Source: Isoetes taiwanensis
Taxonomy: Eukaryota; Streptophyta; Lycopodiopsida; Isoetales; Isoetaceae
NCBI GenBank assembly: GCA_021234155.1
Contig: JAJEKV010000505.1
Location: forward strand, 1-64,000
Direction of reading: 5' to 3'
Length of the DNA: 64,000 bases
Shown in pieces: positions 11,733-23,183 of this stretch (position 1 is its first letter; the number at the start of each line of letters is the position of its first letter). The translations under genes were made by a program, and so were the position numbers. A model generated the notes under the pieces. The model was not told the DNA's origin, did not search any database, and saw nothing but the letters and a program-made list of their open reading frames with translations.

Positions 11733-12556
11733 TTTTGGCCTAATTCTTGTGGTCATAAGTTGTTGACTCTAAGAATTCATAAGTTATAATGATTTCAAGG
11801 TTGACTAAAGAATCTTTTATATAGAATTCAGGATAAAAAATAAATCTAAAATGATTTAATAAAACTCGTATATCATCTTTAAAAGGGTAATAAAAGATGC
11901 ATGCTATGCATTACACTTATATCTATGTAGATTATAATTTTATCGACCTGTATGTAGCAGTTAATCATGCATTCTCTACATTTAGTTGTGTTTGTTACTA
12001 CACGATATTGGAGTTTAAGTATGCTAATTGTACATATAGTTCATCTTTTAGAAAATGCTATATTTTTTATGAATGCAAGGCTTCTTTGGCAATATAGATG
12101 TCAAATTTGATGTGAAAGTGACATAGTAGTTGCAAGATTTAAATATAAATATCCATGGACCTTTAATGGTCAATACTTAGACACTGTCAAAATTTGAACT
12201 CACTCTGGTAAATGGGGATTTGTGTAATTTTGACATAAGCTTTATGCAGTATGACCTTAAACTTAGTCATAACATCACCTTTGAGAATTTCCAATTGGAC
12301 TTTCCGGAGGGCTTTGAAATTGATGAGTCACGTGCTTTGCTTCGTTTTGATGACTTGCTAAACAATTTCGAAGGTCCTTTTGCTAAAATGTATTGCTACA
12401 TAAATATCCCTTTGTTTAAGAGAGGTAAGACAATAAACTCAACCAAACATAATTTCATTCTAAGACAACTCCCACCTATGTTACACCATGCAAAACCCAT
12501 TTGTAGAGAACGTTCATTTGATTTGAAGAAGATAAAGAATTATAGAAAATGATAAG
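11733..12556. other. No firm gene; small unrecognised ORF
   Basis: AT-rich sequence. A 110-codon plus-strand frame at 12,220-12,552 encodes a protein-like sequence (FENFQLDFPEGFEIDESRAL in its middle) without a recognised domain. It stops three bases before the flank of the next MITE. It could be a fragment of an exon. Confidence 0.3.
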
Positions 12557-13172
12557 TTCTAGAACTACTATGGGAGAACACAGACAAGAATGCTGTCATT
12601 AGAACTTGAATCGCATGATTACATGAGGATATGGTTTTATTTTAAAGCATAATGTCTCCTAATGCTCATTTAAATCGAAAGCAGTGTCTTCTGTATGCTC
12701 AATTAAATCAGTTTAGGTTAGCTAATGGGCGGAGTGCATTTTATTTCAAGTGTTTTACAGAGCCTGTTATAACCGTACTGGATGGTTATTGCTACTTTAC
12801 GATGTTGTGACTTGAACGTTATATTTCTTTGGTGTTTACTCATGGTTACTTTGGTGTGCCGAAAGTAAGCAGGAAAGTTGTTTTGCCTTGAGTTTTGTAA
12901 TCTACCAACCTTATGTCCAATTGCATCTTAGATATTGTTGCCCTTTTTCTCTTTGCCATTTGTTCAACATGTGTGCTTATTCTCTATGAGCCATTTTCCT
13001 TTGAGATTTTTGGAAGTATGTGGCCTTCTATACTACCCAATTTTTTGGGCTTTTGCCATTTTTTATGAACATCCGCTAGCCCCGTACTCTTGGCCCGAGC
13101 TTTAGTGGATCTGCTTTCGTTCTGCCTCTTCTTCAGCATTCTTGTCTGTGTTCTCCCATAGTAGTTCTAGAA
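12557..13172. mobile_element. MITE with perfect 39-bp terminal inverted repeats
   Basis: 12,557-12,595 is the exact reverse complement of 13,134-13,172. The shared end begins TTCTAGAACTACTATGGGAG. The interior (about 540 bp) has no coding frame. AAATGAT occurs at 12,547-12,553 and at 13,171-13,177 and may be part of a target duplication, though it is offset from the left end by three bases. TTCTAGAACTAC appears once more at 13,211-13,222, just outside. Superfamily unknown. The perfect arms suggest a fairly recent insertion. Confidence 0.75.
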
Positions 13173-13394
13173 ATGATGTTTTCCTTCGTTTCACCGAATA
13201 GAAGGAAAACAAAGTTCTAGAACTACAATGCAGTTGGTAGTTAGTTATTTGGCAGTTTCTAGACCCCTATTTAGCTTCTTTGTCGCCCATTTCTTTCTTT
13301 ATCAGCCTCTTTGCATCTCCCCGCTTTCTTCCTTCTGCTTGGGCCCACCCCCCACCCTTCCCTGCATGTATATCTTATTGGTAAACTAATATTT

Positions 13395-13565
13395 GGTTGA
13401 GGGCCTAGTGCTGGTGGAGGCCGTGTGCCCTGGTTTGAGGACAAGGGCTTTGGTGAGGCCTTGGTGCCTGGTTGAGGCATGTGTGCCTAGTGGAGGCCTT
13501 TGTGCCTAGTTGGAAGCCTTGGTGGCTGGTTGGGAGGCTCGATGCCTGGATGGCCTTGGTGGCCT
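13395..13565. repeat. Minisatellite of GAGGCCTTGGTGCCTGGTTG type
   Basis: About seven degenerate units of 20-28 bp built on GAGGCCTTGGTGCCTGGTTG run in direct order. No coding frame is supported. Confidence 0.65.
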
Positions 13566-13800
13566 TTTAATTCACTTTTTGGTGTTTGCAGGAAATAGTT
13601 CGTGTGCGCGTTCCTTTAACAGGGCTTTTGACGAAAGTGTTGGATTCTGGGCGTAAGATCGAGATCAATAGAGAAGGAAGCTCAAACATGTTTCAGCTTT
13701 GGCAAAAGTCTTTGCTTTATTGTAGTTTCCACCCGACAAGGCTGGTCAGCATGAGGGTGTAAGGTCTTTTCTGTGTTGATTCCAGCATTGGTTAGTGGTC

Positions 13801-13867
13801 CCATTATGGTCAGGGTTTTTCCTCGAAAACCCGAAAGGGCGAGGTTTTTTAATCCCAGCCATAATGG
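13801..13867 (+). repeat. LTR-like stem-loop, isolated copy
   Basis: CCATTATGG (13,801-13,809) pairs perfectly with CCATAATGG (13,859-13,867). The loop has GGTTTTTCCTCGAAAACC (a small hairpin) and GAGGTTTTTTAATCC, nearly the same as the loops at 1,779-1,842 and 2,636-2,698. The outer stem has a different sequence. The flanking 13,590-13,900 may be a solo-LTR remnant. Confidence 0.5.
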
Positions 13868-14416
13868 TTTCACTATCTTGCTATCGATATGTATTTGGTT
13901 TGATTATCAAGGAGATGCCCAAAGAGATCATAGCATCCAAATATCAAGGTAATAATATTGCAGCTATGAGGTTTCAAACGTAGCACATACAACTACCCCA
14001 ATGTCATGTTGCTTATCTTACAATGGACTCAATATTACATTTATTGTTACATTGTCAGTCTACTGTAAGCATCCTCAAACAGATAATTTTAGTCTTATAA
14101 TTTAATTTGCAAGACCTTTAATTTGTAAAACCTAACTTCCAGTTTGTAGCTCATATTTTTTTGTAGCTCATATAATCAAGCGCAATCATCGAATTCGAAT
14201 ATCTATTATTCTGACATAAATCAGAGGCAAAACACAACCAGTATGCAGAAAGGCCTATTTTTGCTGTCCTAAGGACTGGAGTTCGAATCACAGAATAAAG
14301 TGTTTTAGCCTCTCAATATCCTTTAAACATTAACACATATGATATCATCGATTGTGATACTTGTCTCTGATATATTTGTTGACAGAACCACCTAATAACA
14401 GAAAAAGGGGAACCAT
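13868..14416. other. No supported gene
   Basis: AT-rich sequence without long frames. A GTTCGAATC-like word near 14,281 is not accompanied by a tRNA fold. Confidence 0.4.
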
Positions 14417-15050
14417 TTATACCAGGAATTGAGCAAAATCCTTATATGCTGACCAGTTTCGGCAACGTATCTTCCTCAGGCCAACATGAGAATGAGAGAA
14501 TACAATGACTTCTTGTTCTTGTGCAAAATTAAAGGGGTCTCCTTTAGAACCACCATCTCCCATCATAAAATATAAATATTTATCTCGAGGGCCAAAGATT
14601 ATAAGTCCACCATGATGTGTGGAAAACGGGAGGCCCATTGTTGTAAGTATTCTTGTTATTTCCTGTGAATTGGATAAGACTGCCTGCAGGAGAAAGGAAA
14701 TGATTAAAGCTTTGCAACTCCTTGTTAGGAAAAGCAAAATAAGAAAATCATTTAACTTCGATGATGCTTTATATTCTCGCAATAACACTAGAGTATTGGC
14801 AAAGGAGCTGGTATCCATGCCCACAAGCAATGCGGGACTACAATCCACATCGAGTTATAGGAACATCTTCCCACAACAACGACCATTTGCTTTTGTCACA
14901 ATTATATGGGACAAAGCGTCCATTTTTAAAAATTAGGATGAAAAGCCGGTGACATGAAACCAAGTTGAGCATTGTTAACAACTTGATTTCGATATTCAAA
15001 AAGAGGGAAGATTTGTTGGACTAATAGGTCCAGAACTACCCTCTTCGGCA
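14417..15050 (-). pseudogene. HIPL-like gene fragment (sorbosone dehydrogenase-like)
   Basis: On the minus strand, 14,417-14,848 contains STHHGGLIIFGPRDKYLYFM followed by MGDGGSKGDPFNFAQ. This is the signature block of plant HIPL1/HIPL2, the hedgehog-interacting-protein-like proteins with a glucose/sorbosone dehydrogenase beta-propeller. Just upstream (14,850-14,960), and shifting frames, I read GFMSPAFHPNF, then a Cys-containing stretch like the family's GRCSCN block. Both are in the family order. Family members are around 690 residues and secreted or membrane-anchored, so only a middle part is here, broken by stops and frame changes. The minus-strand frame at 15,555-15,998 could be a remnant of the N-terminus, but I cannot show that. 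Confidence 0.65.
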
Positions 15051-16765
15051 TGTTGGCTAACCAAATGACACCCGTTGATTAGCCAAGAAAACTCTGTCTC
15101 AAAAAAAAGAACAGGCAAATGCCTCATTCAGAGCCTAGGGCTGAAAAGGAAAATATTATCAGCAAATCTATGTGGGCATCAATCATCTTCCTTGTCCAAC
15201 AACATCATAAAAGCAAGACACGGAATCTTTGAGATAGTTAGTTCGTGGTCTAATTGAAGAAATGTAGAAGGTATGAGCACACAATATAGAGTAATAAGAA
15301 GTCTATGACAATTTCTTGAGAGGAGACGGTTGGGCAAATCTGGAAAGAGCTTCTAACCATTTCCTTAAACGGACGGGTAGAAATACACAACAGAACCTTC
15401 ATAGAGCCTAAGTCACGAACAGCTCAAAGGCTTCAAGATATTATTTGATATCGCCCATAGCTACTGCTGCCATCGCTCACACATGCAAGATGCCGCCTCA
15501 CCTCTACATCCAAACAACTATCGATGCTGGTAAAGCCCTCAATTTTTTTTTACCTTAATAGAAATACGACATAAAGTGGCAACATGCAAGAAAACTCAAA
15601 GCCTCAGGAGCCCCATGAGCGAGAAGAACTTCCTCAAATACGGTCAGATCCTTTGCGTGCCTCCAATGCAACAATCGAGTATGATATGCCTCCGACACTT
15701 CAAATTTAAAAATATTATACGCCTGAAACCTCATATTCATATTCTGGCTATGGAGCGAAAGAGAAGACTGTGCGGTAATGCAACTTTCGTAGATTGAGGA
15801 GCTACTTGCAGCTGCAAGGTTCTCATCTTGGCCGCACTGAAGCCAGATGCAACTGCTGCCAAACGTCGAGTAAGATTGTCCAATATAAAAGACGTGGCAG
15901 AAAAATACGAGATTGGATTGCGGCGCAGAAAAATAGGAGGGACAAAAAAGAAAAATTACAAACTGCTTTATATATGTTTTGATAACACTCTTTTTCATCT
16001 CACATATAATAATACATGTGCATAGAGGTTCTTGATGTCATATATTGCAAAAAACACAAAGAAACCTACTTTTCTCTTGCTATCATAAACTTATTACTAT
16101 GTGCCAGAAGTATTGTAGGTTAAGTATGATAATAGTGCATGTAGATCATCTTTCATGATGAGCTATATTTGTTTTATGGATGCAAGCCTTCCTTGGTAAT
16201 ATAGATCTCTAATTTCGTGTTAAAATAATTATTGGTCCACAGAAGACAGAAAATAGTTTTGACCCTGTCATGTTCGATGAACCCTACCTTCCTTCTCATA
16301 CCTTGGAACGAGGTGCAGTTTTTTGTGTTGTACTTTATAACTCGCATAGAAAAATAAAAAAATACTGAAAAAAATAAAAAAAAAATCATTTCATTAGGAC
16401 AGTTTTAACTTATGTAAAGATAAGGCAGTCTTGGCATGACCCTCTTAGATTCACCTAAGCATAACTTCCAAGAATGGAGGTAAATAGATTTTTAGATATT
16501 TTTTATATGGAATATGACTGTCATATATGAACTTCTAGGAAGGGTTTTATTGAATTTTGAGCCATTGATTTTATATGAATTTTAATGTGAACAGTGCAAA
16601 TGCACCTTTTTTGGTCCGTCGCCTGATAACTCTAGTGATAAGCCTTATAAGCTTGTTGCTAGTGAGGACTATGTTACTTTCTAACAAGTAAAGGCTTTGG
16701 TTGCACTTAAAAATTTAATAGTTGTATTGATCTAAACCAATTTATGTTGTGATAGCCTCAGTGAT
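15051..16765. other. No firm gene; possible upstream remnants of the HIPL fragment
   Basis: A 147-codon minus-strand frame (15,555-15,998) has no clear domain. The remaining sequence is AT-rich. No promoter or complete exon set can be supported. Confidence 0.3.
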
Positions 16766-16914
16766 CATGGCCAGAAATCATGTCACTCATGGCCAGAAAT
16801 ACCAAGTAGCTGGCCAGAAATGCCAAGTATATGGCCAGAAATACCAGGTATATGGCTAGAAATATCAAGTATTTGGCTAGAAATACCAAGTATTTGGCCA
16901 TAAATACAAGGTAG
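16766..16914. repeat. Minisatellite, 21-22 bp unit TGGCCAGAAATACCAAGTAT
   Basis: Seven direct units start at the TGGCCAGAAA or TGGCTAGAAA of each repeat, with spacing of 21-22 bp. Related words occur at 4,733-4,790 on the far side of the LINE. Confidence 0.8.
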
Positions 16915-17900
16915 CCCACACTCACCATAGCTGTGCTGAAAAATGTAGAAATAACATTCTCATGATATTTCTCATCGACGAATATTGTGGAATTTGGTGG
17001 AAGAGGATAGCAGGACTTGATGGTGCCATTAGTAATGGCAAGACTACCTGCAGTATTCTCAGCAGAGAGAGGCTGAAGGAAAGGCTGGTTGGCAGGCTCA
17101 TGCTTGTCACAAAACTGAAAGGATGTTTATTGGAAGAGACTGGTTGGAATAGCCCCAACCGTGGCTACAAATAGGTAACCAAGAGGTACAGACATGCCTT
17201 TTACCAAGAGACGTGACCATTGAGATATCCACATCATCGATCCAGATCTTATCTGATCAATCTATCCTCAATGCTGAAACAATTCCTTGTTACATCGTGC
17301 TTGCTCTGGAGTCAACAGCATGATAGAAGCCATTTGCAAATCGTAATGCTAGAAAAGATCGCTGAAACGATCTTATGAGACTTGATGAACAACCGGGCGC
17401 TTTATGAAAGAATTCTGTTCACAATTCTGTTCATTGCTGCGGTCATTGCTGAGGTCATTTCTGTGCACTTGGACCTCCTCTTCAGCATAGGGAGAAATTG
17501 TAGATGGCCTCCATTAGTACAGTGGTCCATGCTCTCTTTTTAGTTTACTCTACCAAAGTTGTATTATTGAGAAAGTGTATTATTGAGCAAGTATTAAGTT
17601 ACTCTACTAGAGCTGTATAGGAGAGACAAGTGTATCATTGAGCCTCCCTTACTACAGTGGTGAATCCTCTCTTTTTACTTTATTAAGTGCTGCCAGAGCT
17701 TCACATGGCACCGTACTGTACTGTAGGGAGAAATTCTTATCAATCGATAAGAATAATCCGAATAGACAATCGTATTGTATTGTAAATGAATGAATTTCCA
17801 ATGATACAGTGGTCCATCTTCTCTATGATCACACCACGTTCACGTTGCAGATAACATGGGCTGTTTCAGAGAGGTACCACCATACCATCCCTCTTGTGAA
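16915..17900. other. No supported gene; short direct repeats
   Basis: Holds short direct repeats such as GTGTATTATTGAG (about 17,560-17,640) and the GGTCCATCCTCTC / TCCTCTCTTTTTA words. Frames of 70-80 codons overlap antisense and carry no motif. Confidence 0.35.
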
Positions 17901-17924
17901 TCACGAGCAATTTCCCATGAATTT

Positions 17925-18760
17925 GTTTGGAGTATTATATTGTAGATGGTTCCGTCTTCAGCATTGCTTTCACGGTTTCACATGGCAGAGTTCCCTCTAC
18001 TTAATATATATTAATATATGGTTGGGAGATAAGGTGTTAGCCCCAAATCCATAAGCATTTCCCCATGCAGATCCTTGGAGTATTATATTGTAGATGGCTC
18101 CATCTTCAGGATCGCTTTCAATCAGCTTCACGATGAGCCTCCTTGATACAGTGAGTGGTCCATCCTCTTTTTAGACAAATCCCTTAGACAAGTCTGTCCA
18201 TCCTCTTTTAGACATAAGTAGACAGTAGTCCATCCAATTCTACACAGTTGTCAATCCAATTCTAGACAGTGGTCGTAATGTAATTGAAGATACACGTGCC
18301 ATTGCAGTCTGCATAGATGGACCATAAACCATGATGAGGAATTTCCCATGGATTTCTTTGAAGTATTATATTGTAGATGGCTCCATTTTCAGGAGTTTCC
18401 CTCTGATATGCACGCTTGGCAACGTGTTAGCCCCAAATTCATAACACATTCCCCATGCATTTTCTTGGAGTATTATATTATATTGAAATGCACCTGAATT
18501 GATTCCATGGCCTCTTCGACCTGAATTGATTCCAGAGCTTCAATTCTTCGATAAGGACAATCCTGTAGAAATAAGTGGACCTCCATTGCTACAGTGGCTG
18601 TGGTCCATCCTGATCCTCTCTTATCAGAGCTTCAAATGGAAGCGGTTCATTTACAACAGTACTCTGAGATTCCCATTTACTTGTTTGAAAAGAGCCCCAG
18701 GCACTTCCCATGGATATCCTTGGAGTATTATTATATTGGAATGGACCTAAATTGATTCCA
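17925..18760 (+). repeat. Degenerate direct repeats upstream of the 19,082 gene
   Basis: The block TTGGAGTATTATATTGTAGA, usually followed by TGGCTCCATCTTCAGG, occurs near 17,930, 18,075 and 18,357. Shortened forms occur near 18,466 and 18,715. Words such as GGTCCATCCT and TTTCCCATG recur between them. The spacing is irregular (about 100-280 bp). These may be remnants of repeated upstream duplications. I cannot show a regulatory role. Confidence 0.6.
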
Positions 18761-19081
18761 GAGCATCAATTGTTCGATAAGCATCAATTGTTCATTCATC
18801 TACAGGATTGTCCTTACTGTAGATGAATGAGAACTGCTAGTGGTCCATCCTGATCCTCTCTTGTCAGAACTTCACAGTCGGGTCGCAACTCTGTTCCGGT
18901 AGTGCAATTTGATGCTCCTCCGATTCTAGATGACACATGGACATTTGCAGCGGTTCATTTACAAGAGTAGGTTAAGTACTCTGAGATTAATTTACTTGGC
19001 AGCTATTCTGAGATTAACTTACTTGTTCAATAAGAGATAGCCAGCCATCAGCCAAAGAGTATCAAGTAGATTGCAGGCTAG

Positions 19082-19861
19082 ATGGCTCCTCTTCTTCTGA
19101 CTGCCGAGCAAGCTCGCCGTAACTTAGAATTGTTGAAATATGAAGGCAGCAAGAAGATCAAGACAGAAGATCTTCCAGGGGCGACTAGCATTGGCGAAGC
19201 CATTAGCGGAGCTAGTGCTCTCAACTTGCCCGAAAAGGCTTCCCCTCCTTCAAACGTGGAGACGTTTCAGAATCCAAAGCTTCATGCTGATGTCCTTTCT
19301 ACTTTTCTTGCCACAGCCATGGCCAGCGTCAACTATACCCCCACCAATGCAACTGGAGATCCTGCAAAGGAAGCCAAAGGGTTTGCAGATCTACTTTCCG
19401 CCCTGGTAGGCTTTGGGAGCTACATGCCTTTGGTAAGCTCCGCCAAACGAGACTTTAGTTTTGGCAAAGTATACTGTAAGGCATTGTTAGAGGAGATTGA
19501 GTCGTTTGTTGGTGAAAGTGGCATTCAGAATCCAACCATCGTGATTAGGCAGCTCCTAATTGAAGCTTCTTCTTTGACAAGCATAGAAGAGACGCAGACT
19601 ATGTTTGTTGGGTATCACTTCGAAGGTGCAGAAAGCAACCCAGCACTCTGCATATTCCATGGCATTGCCAAAATGTCACGCACAGATCTTGGTAAAAGTA
19701 TGCCAACTCCCAACCAGTCCATCGTAGTGCGATCCTACAAATATGAAATCATCAGTAAGCTTGTGAGCAGCATGGCTGAGGCATTGGCTATCACTGTAGT
19801 GCCTGCAGAGACCCTTATCAAAACCATCAACAACGCGCTCTTCCTGCTCCCCAGTAACTAA
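19082..19861 (+). CDS. Unknown 259-residue protein, intact and intronless
   Basis: This is the longest clean frame in the window. The start context CTAGATGGCT is good for plants, an in-frame alternative start is absent nearby, and the frame ends at TAA (19,859-19,861). The protein begins MAPLLLTAEQARRNLELL, with a charged N-terminus (to about residue 60). A mostly helical-looking, Ala/Ser/Leu-rich body follows, ending LIKTINNALFLLPSN. I see no signal peptide, membrane span, Cys cluster or catalytic motif, and I do not recognise the family. Codon use and unbroken length suggest selection. No intron is visible, so it may be a retrogene or a gene acquired from another source. Degenerate direct repeats lie upstream. 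Function unknown. Confidence 0.7.
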   Translation: MAPLLLTAEQARRNLELLKYEGSKKIKTEDLPGATSIGEAISGASALNLPEKASPPSNVETFQNPKLHADVLSTFLATAMASVNYTPTNATGDPAKEAKGFADLLSALVGFGSYMPLVSSAKRDFSFGKVYCKALLEEIESFVGESGIQNPTIVIRQLLIEASSLTSIEETQTMFVGYHFEGAESNPALCIFHGIAKMSRTDLGKSMPTPNQSIVVRSYKYEIISKLVSSMAEALAITVVPAETLIKTINNALFLLPSN

Positions 19862-22740
19862 GCTAGCTTATATTGAAAATGGTAGGTCTAAAAGTAGATT
19901 AGGCAATAACAAAGGATTACCTATGTGTTTATGGATTCCTCTTTATATTGTCTACCGATGGTCTTTCTTGTTATGAAAAATATAGTACAGTTTTATCAAT
20001 ACAAGAAATTGGACCATAATGCAATTCCTGCTTAGTAATATATTTATGTTTATTCGCAACTGTGCAAAACACACATAATGTCAAAGATTCCTTCATCTCT
20101 CCTCAAAGTGGACTATAGTCTATGTTTTACTCATGATACATATTTCTTCATCTCTCTTGAAAATGGACTTTAGATGTCTAACTCATGTATATATGTCTAC
20201 GACTGTTCATATTTCATGTTAATTTTGCAAAAGTAACATTATTATAACGAGAGGGGAAAAAAAAGGTCCTCTAATAAATATGTGCTTGGTGATGTATGAG
20301 AGTACCATATTTAGAGTCGTCGGATGAATTTTGATCCTATGTGGCACATAAGAGGTATGTGACACACATGCATTTATGACTCTATTCAGCACGTAACAAC
20401 AAAAGCGAGATTGTGTGCAATGAGCAACGCTTGATCTAAAATAGCTCTAAGATCTAAAGCATATGCGGCCAAATCCACGCTGACATTTGTGGAATGAGCA
20501 CCCTTGCTTATCTTATACTGCCATAAAAATCTCATAAGATCTTTATGGAAAGTATCCTAAACAAAGTATTCATCTTTATGCAAAGTATTGAACATGGGCT
20601 TGCCAACATGGATATGGGCTTCACTATTCTAAAGCATGTTATTCTAGCATGATTTATGGACTCCTATCATTCATAGGCTCTCGTGATGTTCACATTATCT
20701 CAAACCCGGCATTTGCATTATCAAATTGGGATCCCATGATGCTTATATGATCTCAAACCTATTGATTCTTGCAATTCTTTTTTTTTTTTAAAATTCACAA
20801 TATATAGCAAAATCTATAGTTTTATAGTCTTGTGAGACAATGGTTGATATAACAAGATACCACGAGTTTGTGCTCGTTTTACCAACCTTCAAAAGTCCTC
20901 TAATTTTTTATAATCTTGTGAGACATTTCTAGATCGAGCATATATATTGAACATGAGTACATCTACTAGAGCATAGGAAGAATCTAAAAGACTATCTAGT
21001 TAAAACATCTCCCTAGCTCCATATTGTTGCACAATATGCAAGCGGTAAGCACAATCATCCATAAATAAATGCCAAGTGGCATCATTCTTTTAAGAAATTC
21101 TTCTAGTTTATTGAGAAGAATCCTTTATGAGCTAGAAAAACCTACTATAGAGGTCACGAGACAAAACAATCTAGTCATTCACCTTGAATTCGAGCATTAA
21201 CTCTTGTTGGAGTAATATAATATGGTTGTTAATTTATTCATGGCTAATGAGGTGGTGTTAGCCAAGTCACTCCTTTGGTTTACACGGTGGTCATTTTTCA
21301 ATTTTCTTGTTTCTCTTCCTCAAGCCATGTGATTTATACATGACATTTGACCAAAACCATATGACTAGAATATTGTCGTTCAAATGTTACGACCTAAATA
21401 ACTTCAAAATAACTTTGAACTATTCATTGAAATTAACCATGACCACTTACAACAAATGTAGAACGAAAACCACATATAGCTAATTGATTGAACATCGCAG
21501 AATACATGTGTTATATTTACTTGAATAGCAGATCCAGGTCTATTGAGGTCTACAATAATAGTTTCTAGAATCATGATCATGCTCAATTTTGTAAATATAA
21601 TGCATCTTCATTAATAGCAACAATCATGCTTAATGAGATACTCTTGCAATGACAAACTTATGAAATACCTAAGGAGATAATCATGGAATAAATTACTACT
21701 CCTATATTTTAGTGTGCCCGAAATAGATTTAGCTAAACTACCTTCAAATTGGGGTTAGAAGTTTCTAACACATTGGCTAAAACTAAATGATTTTTTTTCT
21801 CCATTGTAGTTTCTTGCTTTTGGCTAAACTTTACAAAATGAAGAGGCAAATATTAGCCATCATGCTCCAAGCATTTTTGGCAAAGACATTCAATTCTTGT
21901 AACTCATAATAAATACAGCGTAATGCAATATAGATAAAGTAATGACAATCAACATAATATAGTATAATTGATGGAATTATTATCATTGTTATGACTTCCT
22001 TTATATGAAGAACAAATTAAAACACAAATATACATGAACATGTTCAAAAAAAAAAAAAAAAAAAGAGTACATTGTTCTTTTTTTTTTTTTCTAATGCTTC
22101 AATTTTTTACTTGGAATAAGGAAAAATGGAAAAAGAAAAGAAAAAAGATAAACCCTATTTGATAACTTCTTAAAGTTCCCTTTACATATATTGGTGTGGA
22201 TTCAGGGTAATCTATCCATTTTCCAAGCCCATTCTATCTTAGATTTAGCTAATCAATGTCCTAGTAGATATGTGCGGAGGTAAAGGTTTGGCTATTCAAC
22301 CTAAAAAGATCACTTGAAAACCAAAAAAAGTTAGGCTAAAATTTTCTTTTTAGGGGGACACCATTTTTCCATTTACTTTATTTATTTTTCTTGGAAAAAT
22401 TGCCAAAAAATAACCATTTGGCTAACCTTAGCCGTTCGTTTATTCCATGCGGATAATGAAGATTTTTTTACAAACATATAGCAACTAACTCTAAAGGATA
22501 CCCATATAATTTACTATAGTTTAACGTCAATAGCTAACCCTTGACTTTTGTGTATTTTCAATTACTTCTTGACTTTGTGTATTTCCAATTACTTTGGGAT
22601 GCACCATTTAGAGATATTTAGAGATATAGAAACATTATAGCCTCAAAATGGTTTCCTCTTCTAACAATAAGCACAAATAAACAACTGGAGGTAACTTTGG
22701 CTTATATATTCTTACCATGTCGAAGGACCTGCATTCCCAA
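19862..22740. other. Gene-free AT-rich stretch
   Basis: No coding frame above 60 codons has a motif. The first part probably holds the 3' UTR of the gene ending at 19,861. An A19 tract (near 22,047-22,065) and a T14 tract (near 22,079) lie close together in opposite sense. Confidence 0.45.
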
Positions 22741-22783
22741 AACCCTCCATTGTGACATGAGGCAAATTCCTAGACCCCGAGAA

Positions 22784-22985
22784 GCGGAGCAAGATTTGAA
22801 ACCAAGAGCAAATGGATCATGAGCGAAAAATAAAATACAAAAGTGAGTAAAAGCCATAATTGTTGCATTTCCAAAGTGTGCAAGTCTAGAAAACCCATAT
22901 GCAGAGCAAGATTTGAAACAAAAGAGCAAAGCGGATCATGCATAAAATGAAATACCTAATTCGCAAAAGCCATAAATGTTGCAAT
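22784..22985 (+). repeat. Direct duplication, offset about 117 bp
   Basis: GCGGAGCAAGATTTGAAACC at 22,784 recurs as GCAGAGCAAGATTTGAAACA at 22,901. Both are followed by GAGCAAA.GGATCATG and later AAAGCCATAA.TGTTGCA. Confidence 0.7.
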
Positions 22986-23115
22986 TCTAGAGTCCCAAAT
23001 TGGTGCAGGCTTAAAAAATACTTTGCAAGATTATGGGCCTAAACTTCAAATTAGATGCAAATGTTTTATTTTCATTCAATGTTTATCCGGGTCATGAATT
23101 AAGCGTAGGATACAA

Positions 23116-23183
23116 TGGAGAGAGAGAGAGAGGGAGGGAGGGAGGGAGGGAGAGGGAGAGGGAGAGGGAGAGAGAGGGGAGGG
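23116..23183. repeat. GA/GGGA microsatellite
   Basis: Purine-only tract of GAGAGA, then GGGA, then GAGAGG units over 68 bases. Confidence 0.9.

Noticed and set aside
14270-14310. Possible tRNA or tRNA-derived SINE, from a GTTCGAATC word
   Set aside because: No A-box and no acceptor or anticodon stem could be folded around it.
22045-22095. Facing A and T tracts as a pair of retroelement tails
   Set aside because: No AATAAA or element body on either side; simple tracts.
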